From positions 1-64,000 of the forward strand of contig NZ_CABUIW010000001.1 in assembly GCF_902491705.1 (NCBI RefSeq): a stretch of DNA of 64,000 nt, written 5' to 3'. The position numbers were made by a program, and so were the translations under genes. This DNA is from an uncultured Lactobacillus sp. GTDB lineage: Bacteria; Bacillota; Bacilli; Lactobacillales; Lactobacillaceae. Of this stretch, positions 25,255 through 33,682 are shown piece after piece. The notes beneath the pieces were generated by a model. The model searched no databases. It saw nothing but the letters and a program-made list of their open reading frames with translations, and was not told the origin of the DNA. The stretch's first letter is position 1, and the number at the start of each line of letters is the position of its first letter.

Positions 25255-26952
25255 ATGCGTCAATCAAAGTTTTTTATGCCAACTTTAAAGGAAGCACCAT
25301 CCGATGCTGTGGCTGAAAGTCATAAATTGATGATTAGAGGTGGCTATATTCGCCAAGTTACTGCTGGTGTTTATGCATACCTTCCATTAGGCTACCGCGT
25401 TTTGCGCAAGGCTGAAGCAATCATCGAACAAGAAATGGACAGAATTAATGTTCCAGAAATGATTATGCCTCACTTGCTTCCAGCAACTTTATGGCAAGAA
25501 TCTGGTCGTTACAAGAAGTATGGTCCAGAAATGTTTAAGCTTAAGGACCGTCATGGTCGTGAAAGTTTACTTGGACCTACACACGAAGAAACATTCACTG
25601 AAATCATTGCTAAGAACTTAAAGAGTTACAAGCAAATGCCAATGGCTTTATACCAAATTCAAACCAAGTTCCGTGATGAAAACCGTCCTCGTTTCGGTCT
25701 TCTTCGTGGTCGTGAATTTGTAATGCTTGATGGTTACAGTTTTGCTGCTACTCGTGATCAATTGGATGAACAATTTAATGACCAAGAAAATGCCTACAAG
25801 CGTATTTTTAAGCGTGCTGGTGTAACAGTTCACCCAGTAATTGCTGACTCAGGTACAATGGGTGGTAAGAACTCTACTGAATTCCAAGCTCCAGCAGCAA
25901 TTGGTGAAGATACTATTGCTACTAACGAAAAGGGTACTTATGCTGCTAACCTTGAAATGGCCAAGAGTATTGACACATTTAAACAAGATCCTGAAGATCC
26001 TAAAGAATTAACTGAAGTTGCAACCCCTGGTTGTGATACTATTGAAAAACTAGCTAAGTTTTTAGATGTTCCTGCAACTAGAATTGTGAAGAGTATTCTT
26101 TACATTGCTGATGGTCAAAAAGTTTTAGTTTTAATTCGTGGCGATAAGCAAATCAACGAAGTAAAATTAGGACACGTACTTGATGCTGATGAAGTTCATG
26201 AAGCTGATACTAATGATTTGAAGGAAATCACTGGTAGTGAAAAAGGCGGTGTAGGTCCTGTAAATGCAGACTGGGCAGATAAGATTATTGCAGATGAAAC
26301 TGTAAAGGATCTTTACAACGTTGTTGTTGGTGCAGGCAAAACTGATTACCAATACAAGAATGCTAACTTAGATCGTGACTTTAAGGTAGATGAATTTGCT
26401 GATCTTAGAACTGCTAATGAAGGTGAACCAGACCCAGTTGATCATTTGCCACTTAAGTTCACCACTTCAATCGAAGTAGGTCACATCTTTAAGTTAGGTA
26501 CTTACTACACTAAGACTATGGGTGCAGATTTCTTGGATCAAAACGGTAAAGCTAAACCAGTTATCATGGGTTCATATGGTATTGGTGTAACTAGAATGCT
26601 TTCTGCAGCAGTTGAACAACACTTGACTGAACGCGGTGTGGCATGGCCAAAGGAAATCGCTCCATTTGAAATTCATATTGTTCAAATGAAGATGAACAAA
26701 GAAGATCAAACTGAATTAGCTGAAAAACTTGAAAAGAAATTCAGTGAAAAGTATGATGTCTTATATGACGATCGTAAGGAACGTGCAGGTGTTAAGTTTG
26801 CTGATGCTGACTTAGTTGGTGCACCAATTAGAATTACGATTGGTAAGAAAGCTGCTGATGGTATTGTTGAAGTTAAGAGACCAACTGATGCTAAGGCAAC
26901 TGAAATGTCAATTGATGAATTAGATAAGTTTGTAAATCAAGAGTTAGGATAA
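25255..26952 (+). CDS. proS: Prolyl-tRNA synthetase
   Basis: This 565-residue bacterial-type ProRS is a class II synthetase. Motif 1 is around YLPLGYRVLRKAEAIIEQEMD, and motif 2 is TKFRDENRPRFGLLRGREF. The inserted editing domain (about 220-400) removes mischarged alanine. The anticodon-binding domain is at the C-terminus, with IRITIGKKAADG. The ATG at 25255 follows an AGGAG. It lies between rseP and polC, as in many Lactobacillales. Confidence 0.98.
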   Translation: MRQSKFFMPTLKEAPSDAVAESHKLMIRGGYIRQVTAGVYAYLPLGYRVLRKAEAIIEQEMDRINVPEMIMPHLLPATLWQESGRYKKYGPEMFKLKDRHGRESLLGPTHEETFTEIIAKNLKSYKQMPMALYQIQTKFRDENRPRFGLLRGREFVMLDGYSFAATRDQLDEQFNDQENAYKRIFKRAGVTVHPVIADSGTMGGKNSTEFQAPAAIGEDTIATNEKGTYAANLEMAKSIDTFKQDPEDPKELTEVATPGCDTIEKLAKFLDVPATRIVKSILYIADGQKVLVLIRGDKQINEVKLGHVLDADEVHEADTNDLKEITGSEKGGVGPVNADWADKIIADETVKDLYNVVVGAGKTDYQYKNANLDRDFKVDEFADLRTANEGEPDPVDHLPLKFTTSIEVGHIFKLGTYYTKTMGADFLDQNGKAKPVIMGSYGIGVTRMLSAAVEQHLTERGVAWPKEIAPFEIHIVQMKMNKEDQTELAEKLEKKFSEKYDVLYDDRKERAGVKFADADLVGAPIRITIGKKAADGIVEVKRPTDAKATEMSIDELDKFVNQELG

Positions 26953-26957
26953 TTTTT

Positions 26958-29900
26958 GTGACCAATAAAAACGATCTTTTCTTAAAATTGCTCAAACAGG
27001 TTCGTTTCCCTGATAGTTTTGAAGATAATGACCTTCTTCAAAAAGGGAAGATCGAAAACGTGGATGTTTACGCTAAAGAACATAGGTGGGATATCCACGT
27101 TTTTTTTGATACTCCATTACAATACGATACCTATGTGGCTTTAAGAAAAGCTATAGAAGAAACTTTTTCTTCATTTGTAAACGTAAGATTTTTTGTTAAT
27201 ACTGGTGATGGATCAGATCAATATTTGCCTAAGTATTGGCATTATGCAGTTCAAAACTCTAATGTATTACAACCAATGGCTCGAGAATTTTTAGCAGGTC
27301 AAAAACCAGAAAAAGTTGATGGTCGTTGGGTAATACCAGTTGATAACAATATTATCGATGGAATAATTGAGCAAAAAGCCTTAGATGATCTGGCTTTAGA
27401 AATGCGTAAATACGGTTTCTTTAACTTGAAATTTATTACTCAAGTAGATCAAGCCAGCTTACAAAATAATATGCAAAGTTTGGAAGAGCGACATGAGGAA
27501 CATGAAAAGGATATGCAAAAGCAATTTGAGCAAACTCCTGAAAAACCAAAACCTCAACCACGTCAATATCCAACTAAGCGTACTAGTTATGGTAATCGCA
27601 AGTTAGATGAAAATGCACCAATTACTCAAATTAAAGATGTAGAAGATGGCACACGTAATGTTGTCATTGAAGGTAATATTTTTAATATTGAAAGTCGTGA
27701 ATTAAAGTCTGGTGCAGTTATTTTCACTGGTGAAATTACTGACTATAGTGATTCAATTGCTTTTAAGAAATTTGTTTCAGATAAAGAACAAATTGAACAA
27801 ATGTCAGCTATCAAACCAGGTACTTGGGCTAAAATGCAAGGAACTGCAGCTGATGACCAATATCAACATGATGTGGTATTTAACATCAGTAGTTTTGAAA
27901 CAGTAGAGCATATTGGTCGAACTGAAAGGTATGAAGGCGAGCAAAAGCGTGTGGAGCTTCACTTGCATACTAATATGAGTCAACTTGATGCAACTAATAC
28001 GCCAACAGACTTTATTAAAACAGCTAAAAAATTTGGTCAAAAGGCCATTGCGATTACTGATCATGGGGATGTTCAATCCTTCCCTGAAGCTTATAGTACA
28101 GGTAAGGCTACTGGAACAAAGATTCTTTATGGTGTTGAAGCAAATATGATTGATGACCATGCATTGCTTGTCTTGAATCCAGCTCCAATGACCTATGAAG
28201 ATCGTGAATTTGTAATCTTCGACGTTGAAACGACAGGTCTTTCATCTGTTTATGACACTATTATTGAAATTGGTGCCGTAAAAATGAAGAATGGGGAAGT
28301 ACTTGAACGTTTTGATAAATTTATTAATCCTCACCATCCATTAAGTGAGCAGACGATCAACTTAACTTCTATTACGGATGAAATGGTTAGTGCTGCAGAT
28401 GATGAAGCTGTCGTAATTAAACAGTTCCAAGACTTTTATGGTGATCGTCCTCTTTGTGGACACAACGTTCAATTCGATGTTGGTTTTGTTAATGCTGCAT
28501 TAAGAAGAGCTGGTTTAAGTGAAATTACTCAACCTGTTGTTGATACGCTTGAAGTATCTCGTTTATTGCACCCAGAACAAAACCGTCACACTTTGGATTC
28601 ATTAGCTAAAAAGTACAATGTTTCACTAGAACACCACCATAGAGCTAACCAAGATGCTGAAGCAACTGGTTATTTGATGTACAAGTTGCTTGATGCTTTT
28701 AACAAAAAATATGATGAAGACAATTTAAACAACTTAAATGGTTATGCTGCACATGGTGAAGTATATAAGCGTGCACGTCCTTCTCATATGACGGTACTGG
28801 CAAAGGATCAAAAGGGATTAAAGAATCTGTATAAATTAGTTTCTATCGCAAGTACGAAAGATTTTTATCGTATTCCTAGAACTCCTAAGTCAGATTTAGC
28901 ACGTTTACATAAAGGCTTGCTATATGGTTCTGGTTGCTGGCAAGGCGATGTTTTTGTAGCAATGATGCAAAAAGGTTATGATGAAGCTCGTGAAAAGGCT
29001 AAATTCTATGACTTTTTGGAAGTTCAACCACCAGCAGCTTATGCACAATTAATTGAAGATGGTTTGATCAAAGATGAAGACCAACTTGAAGAAATTATTG
29101 GCAATATCTATAAGCTAGGAAAAGAATTAAAGAAACCGGTTGTAGCAACTGGTGATTCACATTATGTTGAACCACATGATGCGATTTATCGTACAATCTT
29201 GATTTCTGCTCAACGTTCTAACCCTAATAGAAATAAGCCGCAACCAGATTTGCATTTTTACTCTACACAAGAAATGCTTGATGCCTTTAGTTTCTTAGGC
29301 GAAAATGTGGCTAAAGAAATCGTAATTGAAAATACTAATAAGATTGCGGATGAGATTTCTGAAATTCAGCCTATTAAAGATGGTTTGTATCCACCTCATA
29401 TTGCTCACGCTGATGAAGAAATGAAGAAATTAACTTACGATAAGGCTTATGAATTGTATGGTAATCCTTTGCCTAAGATCGTTAAAGATCGTATTGATCT
29501 GGAGCTTAATTCAATCATTTCTAATGGTTATGCGGTTATTTACTTAATTTCTCAGCGACTGGTAGCCAAGTCAAATAAGGACGGATATTTGGTAGGTTCA
29601 CGTGGTTCCGTAGGTTCTAGTTTAGTAGCCACAATGTCTGGGATTACTGAAGTTAATCCACTTGCTCCGCACTATCGTTGCCCTAACTGTAAGTATTCAC
29701 AGTTCTTTGAAAATGGTGAATATGGTTCTGGCTTTGACTTGCCTGATAAAAATTGTCCAAAGTGTGGTACTCCTTTAGTAAAAGATGGTCAGGATATTCC
29801 ATTTGCTACTTTCTTGGGTTTCCACGGTGATAAGGTTCCTGATATCGATTTGAACTTCTCAGGTGACTACCAACCAGTAGCACATAACTTTATTCGAGTT

Positions 29901-31265
29901 ATGTTTGGACCAGATAATTCATATCGTGCCGGAACTATTGCCACAGTTGCTGATAAGACTGCGTATGGTTATGCCAAGCACTTTGATGAAGAAAGAGATT
30001 TGAAGCTTCGCAATGCTGAATTAGATCGTTTAGCCAGTGGTATTCGTGGAGTAAAAAGAACGACGGGTCAGCACCCAGCCGGAATTGTTGTAGTTCCAGA
30101 TGACATGGATATTTATGACTTTACTCCTGTTTCTTATCCAGCCGATGATGTAAATGCAGCTTGGTTGATTACGCACTACGACTTCCACTCCATTCACGAT
30201 AACATCTTGAAATTCGATATTCTGGGACACGATGATCCAACTATGATTCGTCACTTGCAGGATTTATCCGGAATTGATCCATTAACTATTCCACCAGATG
30301 ATCCAGGTGTTATGTCACTGTTTTCAGGTACAAAGGCTTTAGGAGTAACCCCTGAACAAATTGGTTCTCAAACTGGTACTTTGGGAGTTCCAGAATTTGG
30401 TACTCGTTTTGTTAGAGGGATGCTTGAAGAAACAAAGCCAACTACTTTTGCCGAATTACTGCAGATTTCTGGTTTATCACACGGTACTGACGTATGGCTA
30501 GGTAACGCAGAAGACTTGGTTAATAATGGTACGTGCAAATTAAAGGATGTTATTGGTTGTCGTGACAACATCATGATGGACTTGATTCACTGGGGCGTAA
30601 AACCAGAAGTAGCCTTTTCAACTATGGAATCAGTTCGTCACGGTCGTGGAATTAGCGATGAGAATATGGCCATTCTTAAAAAGAACAAGAATATTCCAGA
30701 TTGGTACATTCCATCTTGTTTGAAGATCAAGTACATGTTCCCTAAGGCTCACGCCACTGCCTATATTTTGATGGCATTGAGAATTGCTTGGTTTAAAGTG
30801 TACTATCCAGAAATTTATTACACCGCTTATTTCTCAGTTCGTGCTGATTTGTTTGATTTAGTTGCAATGAGTCATGGTAAAAACACAGTTAAGGCGGCTA
30901 TGAAAGAAATTCAAGATAAAGGTATGGATGCTTCAGCTAAGGATAAGAGTTTGTTAACGGTTCTAGAAATTGCTAATGAATGTCTTGAACGTGGAATCAA
31001 GATCAAGATGGTTGATATTGATCAATCTGAAGCAACTGACTTTAAGATTTTGGATAAACATACTATTTTAGCTCCATTTAATGCCGTACCAGGTTTAGGT
31101 GATAACGCAGCTAAGCAGATTGTAGCAGCCCGCGCTGAAAAGAAGTTCTTGTCTAAAGAAGACTTAGCTAAGCGTGGTAAGGTTTCACAAACAATCATGA
31201 ACTATTTTGAAGATAATGGCGTCTTAGATGGGATGCCTGATGAAAATCAATTATCACTTTTCTAG
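26958..31265 (+). CDS. polC: DNA polymerase III alpha subunit, PolC type
   Basis: This 1435-residue PolC is the replicative polymerase of low-GC Gram-positive bacteria. The order seen is N-terminal domain, OB fold (about 225-320), PHP domain (RVELHLHTNMSQLDAT), inserted DnaQ-like proofreading exonuclease (FVIFDVETTGLS at about 420), and the polymerase core. The core holds a zinc finger (CPNCKYSQF ... CPKCGTPL) and VPDIDLNFSGDYQP, which carries catalytic aspartates. The start is a GTG at 26958, five bases after proS. The length is normal. Confidence 0.98.
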   Translation: MTNKNDLFLKLLKQVRFPDSFEDNDLLQKGKIENVDVYAKEHRWDIHVFFDTPLQYDTYVALRKAIEETFSSFVNVRFFVNTGDGSDQYLPKYWHYAVQNSNVLQPMAREFLAGQKPEKVDGRWVIPVDNNIIDGIIEQKALDDLALEMRKYGFFNLKFITQVDQASLQNNMQSLEERHEEHEKDMQKQFEQTPEKPKPQPRQYPTKRTSYGNRKLDENAPITQIKDVEDGTRNVVIEGNIFNIESRELKSGAVIFTGEITDYSDSIAFKKFVSDKEQIEQMSAIKPGTWAKMQGTAADDQYQHDVVFNISSFETVEHIGRTERYEGEQKRVELHLHTNMSQLDATNTPTDFIKTAKKFGQKAIAITDHGDVQSFPEAYSTGKATGTKILYGVEANMIDDHALLVLNPAPMTYEDREFVIFDVETTGLSSVYDTIIEIGAVKMKNGEVLERFDKFINPHHPLSEQTINLTSITDEMVSAADDEAVVIKQFQDFYGDRPLCGHNVQFDVGFVNAALRRAGLSEITQPVVDTLEVSRLLHPEQNRHTLDSLAKKYNVSLEHHHRANQDAEATGYLMYKLLDAFNKKYDEDNLNNLNGYAAHGEVYKRARPSHMTVLAKDQKGLKNLYKLVSIASTKDFYRIPRTPKSDLARLHKGLLYGSGCWQGDVFVAMMQKGYDEAREKAKFYDFLEVQPPAAYAQLIEDGLIKDEDQLEEIIGNIYKLGKELKKPVVATGDSHYVEPHDAIYRTILISAQRSNPNRNKPQPDLHFYSTQEMLDAFSFLGENVAKEIVIENTNKIADEISEIQPIKDGLYPPHIAHADEEMKKLTYDKAYELYGNPLPKIVKDRIDLELNSIISNGYAVIYLISQRLVAKSNKDGYLVGSRGSVGSSLVATMSGITEVNPLAPHYRCPNCKYSQFFENGEYGSGFDLPDKNCPKCGTPLVKDGQDIPFATFLGFHGDKVPDIDLNFSGDYQPVAHNFIRVMFGPDNSYRAGTIATVADKTAYGYAKHFDEERDLKLRNAELDRLASGIRGVKRTTGQHPAGIVVVPDDMDIYDFTPVSYPADDVNAAWLITHYDFHSIHDNILKFDILGHDDPTMIRHLQDLSGIDPLTIPPDDPGVMSLFSGTKALGVTPEQIGSQTGTLGVPEFGTRFVRGMLEETKPTTFAELLQISGLSHGTDVWLGNAEDLVNNGTCKLKDVIGCRDNIMMDLIHWGVKPEVAFSTMESVRHGRGISDENMAILKKNKNIPDWYIPSCLKIKYMFPKAHATAYILMALRIAWFKVYYPEIYYTAYFSVRADLFDLVAMSHGKNTVKAAMKEIQDKGMDASAKDKSLLTVLEIANECLERGIKIKMVDIDQSEATDFKILDKHTILAPFNAVPGLGDNAAKQIVAARAEKKFLSKEDLAKRGKVSQTIMNYFEDNGVLDGMPDENQLSLF

Positions 31266-31274
31266 AGATCAGAT

Positions 31275-31304
31275 TTTACATTAATTAGTAAAACATGGTA
31301 TACT
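31275..31304 (+). promoter_or_regulatory. Promoter of the rimP-nusA-infB operon
   Basis: TTTACA and TATACT are separated by 18 bases, and the -10 has a TG extension (TGGTATACT). It lies just after the polC stop. Confidence 0.6.
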
Positions 31305-31331
31305 ACTAGAGAAGTTCGAATAGGTAAATTC

Positions 31332-31358
31332 GAGTGAGCAGTAATGCTCACTCTTTTT
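31332..31358 (+). terminator. Terminator-like hairpin in the nusA-operon leader
   Basis: GAGTGAGCA pairs perfectly with TGCTCACTC around GTAA and is followed by five T residues. It lies between the operon promoter and rimP, so it can act as an attenuator. An upstream TCGAAT/ATTCGA stem overlaps its left arm and could compete with it. Confidence 0.7.
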
Positions 31359-31375
31359 ATTACGGAGGAAAATTT

Positions 31376-31852
31376 TTGTCTAAAGTTATAGATCTTGTTC
31401 GTCCAGTTGTCGAAACAATTATTGATGAACATGGCGACATGTTGGTTGATATGGAATATGTTAAAGAAAAAGGCCAAAATTATTTACGTATCTATGTAGA
31501 TCGTGAACCAAATGGAATTGATATTGATGAAATCGCGGCTTTGAGTGAACTTGTTTCTGAAAAGCTTGATACGCTCAATCCTGATCCATTGCCTGATCCA
31601 TATGTTTTGGAATTGTCATCTCCAGGTGCAGAACGTCCTATTCAGACTGAAGCAGATTGGAAAAAGGCTTTAAATGATTACATTCATATTGGACTTTATC
31701 AAAAGATTGAGGACAAAAAAGTGTATGAAGGTACGCTTAAGTCCTATAATGATGAAGAGATTGTATTAGAAGTAAAGGATAAGACAAGACGAAAAACATT
31801 AACTGTTCCCCGTAAGTTAATTGCGAATATTCGTTTTGCAATTGAATTTTAG
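31376..31852 (+). CDS. rimP: Ribosome maturation factor RimP
   Basis: This 158-residue RimP is needed for 30S maturation. The KH-like N-terminal fold has DIEYVKEKGQN-like sequence (MEYVKEKGQNYLRIYVDRE) and the central LELSSPGAERPI is the family hallmark. The SH3-like C-terminal domain ends with KTLTVPRKLIANIRF. TTG at 31376 is chosen, with GGAGG seven bases upstream. The ATG at 31334 lies in the leader hairpin and is unlikely. First gene of the operon. Confidence 0.95.
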   Translation: MSKVIDLVRPVVETIIDEHGDMLVDMEYVKEKGQNYLRIYVDREPNGIDIDEIAALSELVSEKLDTLNPDPLPDPYVLELSSPGAERPIQTEADWKKALNDYIHIGLYQKIEDKKVYEGTLKSYNDEEIVLEVKDKTRRKTLTVPRKLIANIRFAIEF

Positions 31853-31871
31853 AAAGGCTGATCAAAAACTT

Positions 31872-33059
31872 ATGTCTAAAGAAATGCTAGAAGCGTTTGC
31901 TACCTTGGAAAAGACTAAGGGCATTAAGCAAGATGTTATTGTTGATGCAATTAAAGCCGCTTTGGTAGCTGCATACAAAAAGAATTATAACCAAGCACAA
32001 AACGTTGAAGTTGATTTTGACGAAAGAAAAGGCAACTTTAAAGTTATGGCTGTTAAGACCGTCGTTGATGAAGTTCAAGATGATCGTTTGGAAGTTAGTT
32101 TAAAAGATGCCTTAGCTATTAACCGTGCTTATGAAGTTGGCGACGAAATTCGTTTCGAAGTTACTCCTAAGAACTTTGGCCGTATTGCTGCTCAAACTGC
32201 TAAGCAAGTTATTATGCAACGTTTACGCGAAGCAGAAAGAAATCACATTATTGATGAATATTCTCAATATGAAGATGAACTTGTTACAGGTACTGTAGAA
32301 CGTCGTGATAATCGCTTTGTTTATGTTAAAATTGGCAATGTTGAAGCAGTAATGCCACATCATGATCAAATGCCTAACGAAGTTTACAACCCACAAGATC
32401 AAATTCGTGTTTTGGTAACTCATGTAGGTTCAGATTCTAAGGGTGCTCAAATTACTGTATCTAGAACTGCTCCAGATATGGTAAAGCGTTTGTTTGAACA
32501 AGAAGTTCCAGAAATCTATGATGGAACTGTTGAAATTGTTTCAATCGCGCGTGAAGCAGGCGATCGTACTAAGATGGCTGTTAAGTCAAATGACCCTAAC
32601 ATTGATCCAGTAGGAACTTGTGTAGGTCAAAAGGGTGCTCGTGTTCAAAACGTTGTTAACGAACTTGGCGGCGAAAACATCGATATTGTTAAGTATGAAG
32701 AAGATCCATCAGACTTCATCGCTAATGCATTGAACCCAGCAGAAGTAATTGCTGTTCAATTTGGCGATGATGAAGATGAAAAGAGTGCTTTGGTAATTGT
32801 TCCAGATTATCAATTGTCACTTGCAATCGGTAAGAAGGGTCAAAACGTACGTCTTGCAGCACGTTTGACTGGTTACAAGATTGATATTCGTCCAGAATCT
32901 GAAGTAGAATTTGTTGATGAAAAGTCATCAGATTCTGATAGTGAAGATGCTGCAGCTACTGATGAAAATCAAGATGCAACTAATGAAGAAGCAACTTCAA
33001 CTGATGATACTGTTTCTTCAGATGATACAGATGCTGCAGAAGATAATACTGAAGAATAG
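31872..33059 (+). CDS. nusA: Transcription termination/antitermination factor NusA
   Basis: This 395-residue NusA binds RNA polymerase and stimulates pausing, intrinsic termination and antitermination. The N-terminal domain (1-125) is followed by S1 (about 135-200, VTGTVERRDNRFVYVKIG) and two KH domains (DPVGTCVGQKGARVQNVVNELGG and LSLAIGKKGQNVRLAARL). The C-terminal tail is acidic and serine-rich. ATG at 31872 is chosen by homology; the ribosome site AAAGG is somewhat distant. A terminator-like hairpin in the leader suggests NusA-sensitive feedback. Confidence 0.97.
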   Translation: MSKEMLEAFATLEKTKGIKQDVIVDAIKAALVAAYKKNYNQAQNVEVDFDERKGNFKVMAVKTVVDEVQDDRLEVSLKDALAINRAYEVGDEIRFEVTPKNFGRIAAQTAKQVIMQRLREAERNHIIDEYSQYEDELVTGTVERRDNRFVYVKIGNVEAVMPHHDQMPNEVYNPQDQIRVLVTHVGSDSKGAQITVSRTAPDMVKRLFEQEVPEIYDGTVEIVSIAREAGDRTKMAVKSNDPNIDPVGTCVGQKGARVQNVVNELGGENIDIVKYEEDPSDFIANALNPAEVIAVQFGDDEDEKSALVIVPDYQLSLAIGKKGQNVRLAARLTGYKIDIRPESEVEFVDEKSSDSDSEDAAATDENQDATNEEATSTDDTVSSDDTDAAEDNTEE

Positions 33060-33067
33060 GTGATTTT

Positions 33068-33364
33068 TTGAAAAAAAGAAAAATCCCAATGCGGAAGGAT
33101 TTATTAACCGACACAATGCAACCTAAGAAAGAATTAGTACGTATTGTGATTGATAAAGAAAAGAATGTTTCTGTCGATCCTACTGGTAAAAAAGCAGGAA
33201 GAGGAGCATATGTTTCACTTGATCCAACTAAGATTGAAGCCGCAAAAGAAAAGCGCGTCCTAGATCGTAGCTTAGGTGCAAAGGTTCCAGACAGCTTTTA
33301 CGATGAACTTTATTCTTATGTTGATCATCAAAAGGCAAGAAAAGAATTATTTGGTGATAAATAA
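33068..33364 (+). CDS. ylxR: YlxR family RNA-binding protein (RnpM)
   Basis: This 98-residue basic protein belongs to the DUF448/YlxR family. The core PMRKDLLTDTMQPKKELVRIV and GKKAGRGAYVS motifs match. B. subtilis RnpM binds the RNase P RNA and modulates it. The start is TTG at 33068, with AGGTG upstream. It lies between nusA and the L7Ae-like gene, the conserved order. The usual CxxC pair of many YlxR proteins is absent here, with MRKDLLTD in its place. Confidence 0.93.
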   Translation: MKKRKIPMRKDLLTDTMQPKKELVRIVIDKEKNVSVDPTGKKAGRGAYVSLDPTKIEAAKEKRVLDRSLGAKVPDSFYDELYSYVDHQKARKELFGDK

Positions 33365-33366
33365 GA

Positions 33367-33678
33367 TTGCAAAATAGACAAAAAGCAATTAATTTGTTAG
33401 GTTTAGCAGAGCGTGCTAGAAAATTAACAACTGGTACTGAAACTGTAATTGCCGAAGCAAATAAAGGAAAAATAAAAGTGATCCTGATGGCCAGTGATAT
33501 TCAAGCCAACACTGCCGAAAAGGTGGATCGCGTTGCCAGAAAAAATAATATTCCTATGATAAACTCATTTTCAGCTGATGAAATGTCAAAAGCAATTGGC
33601 AAAAAGCGAAAAGTTTTAGGATTAACTGATGCTGGTTTTGCTAAGGCATTAGTTAAAAGAATAAATGAAGGAGTGTGA
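33367..33678 (+). CDS. ylxQ: L7Ae/L30e-type RNA-binding protein YlxQ
   Basis: This 103-residue protein of the ribosomal L7Ae family binds RNA, probably kink-turns. NLLGLAERARKLTTGTE and IKVILMASDIQANTAEKV form the family core. It starts with TTG two bases after the ylxR stop, so coupling is likely. The infB start follows by five bases. Function in B. subtilis is still poorly defined. Confidence 0.93.
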   Translation: MQNRQKAINLLGLAERARKLTTGTETVIAEANKGKIKVILMASDIQANTAEKVDRVARKNNIPMINSFSADEMSKAIGKKRKVLGLTDAGFAKALVKRINEGV

Positions 33679-33682
33679 TTGG

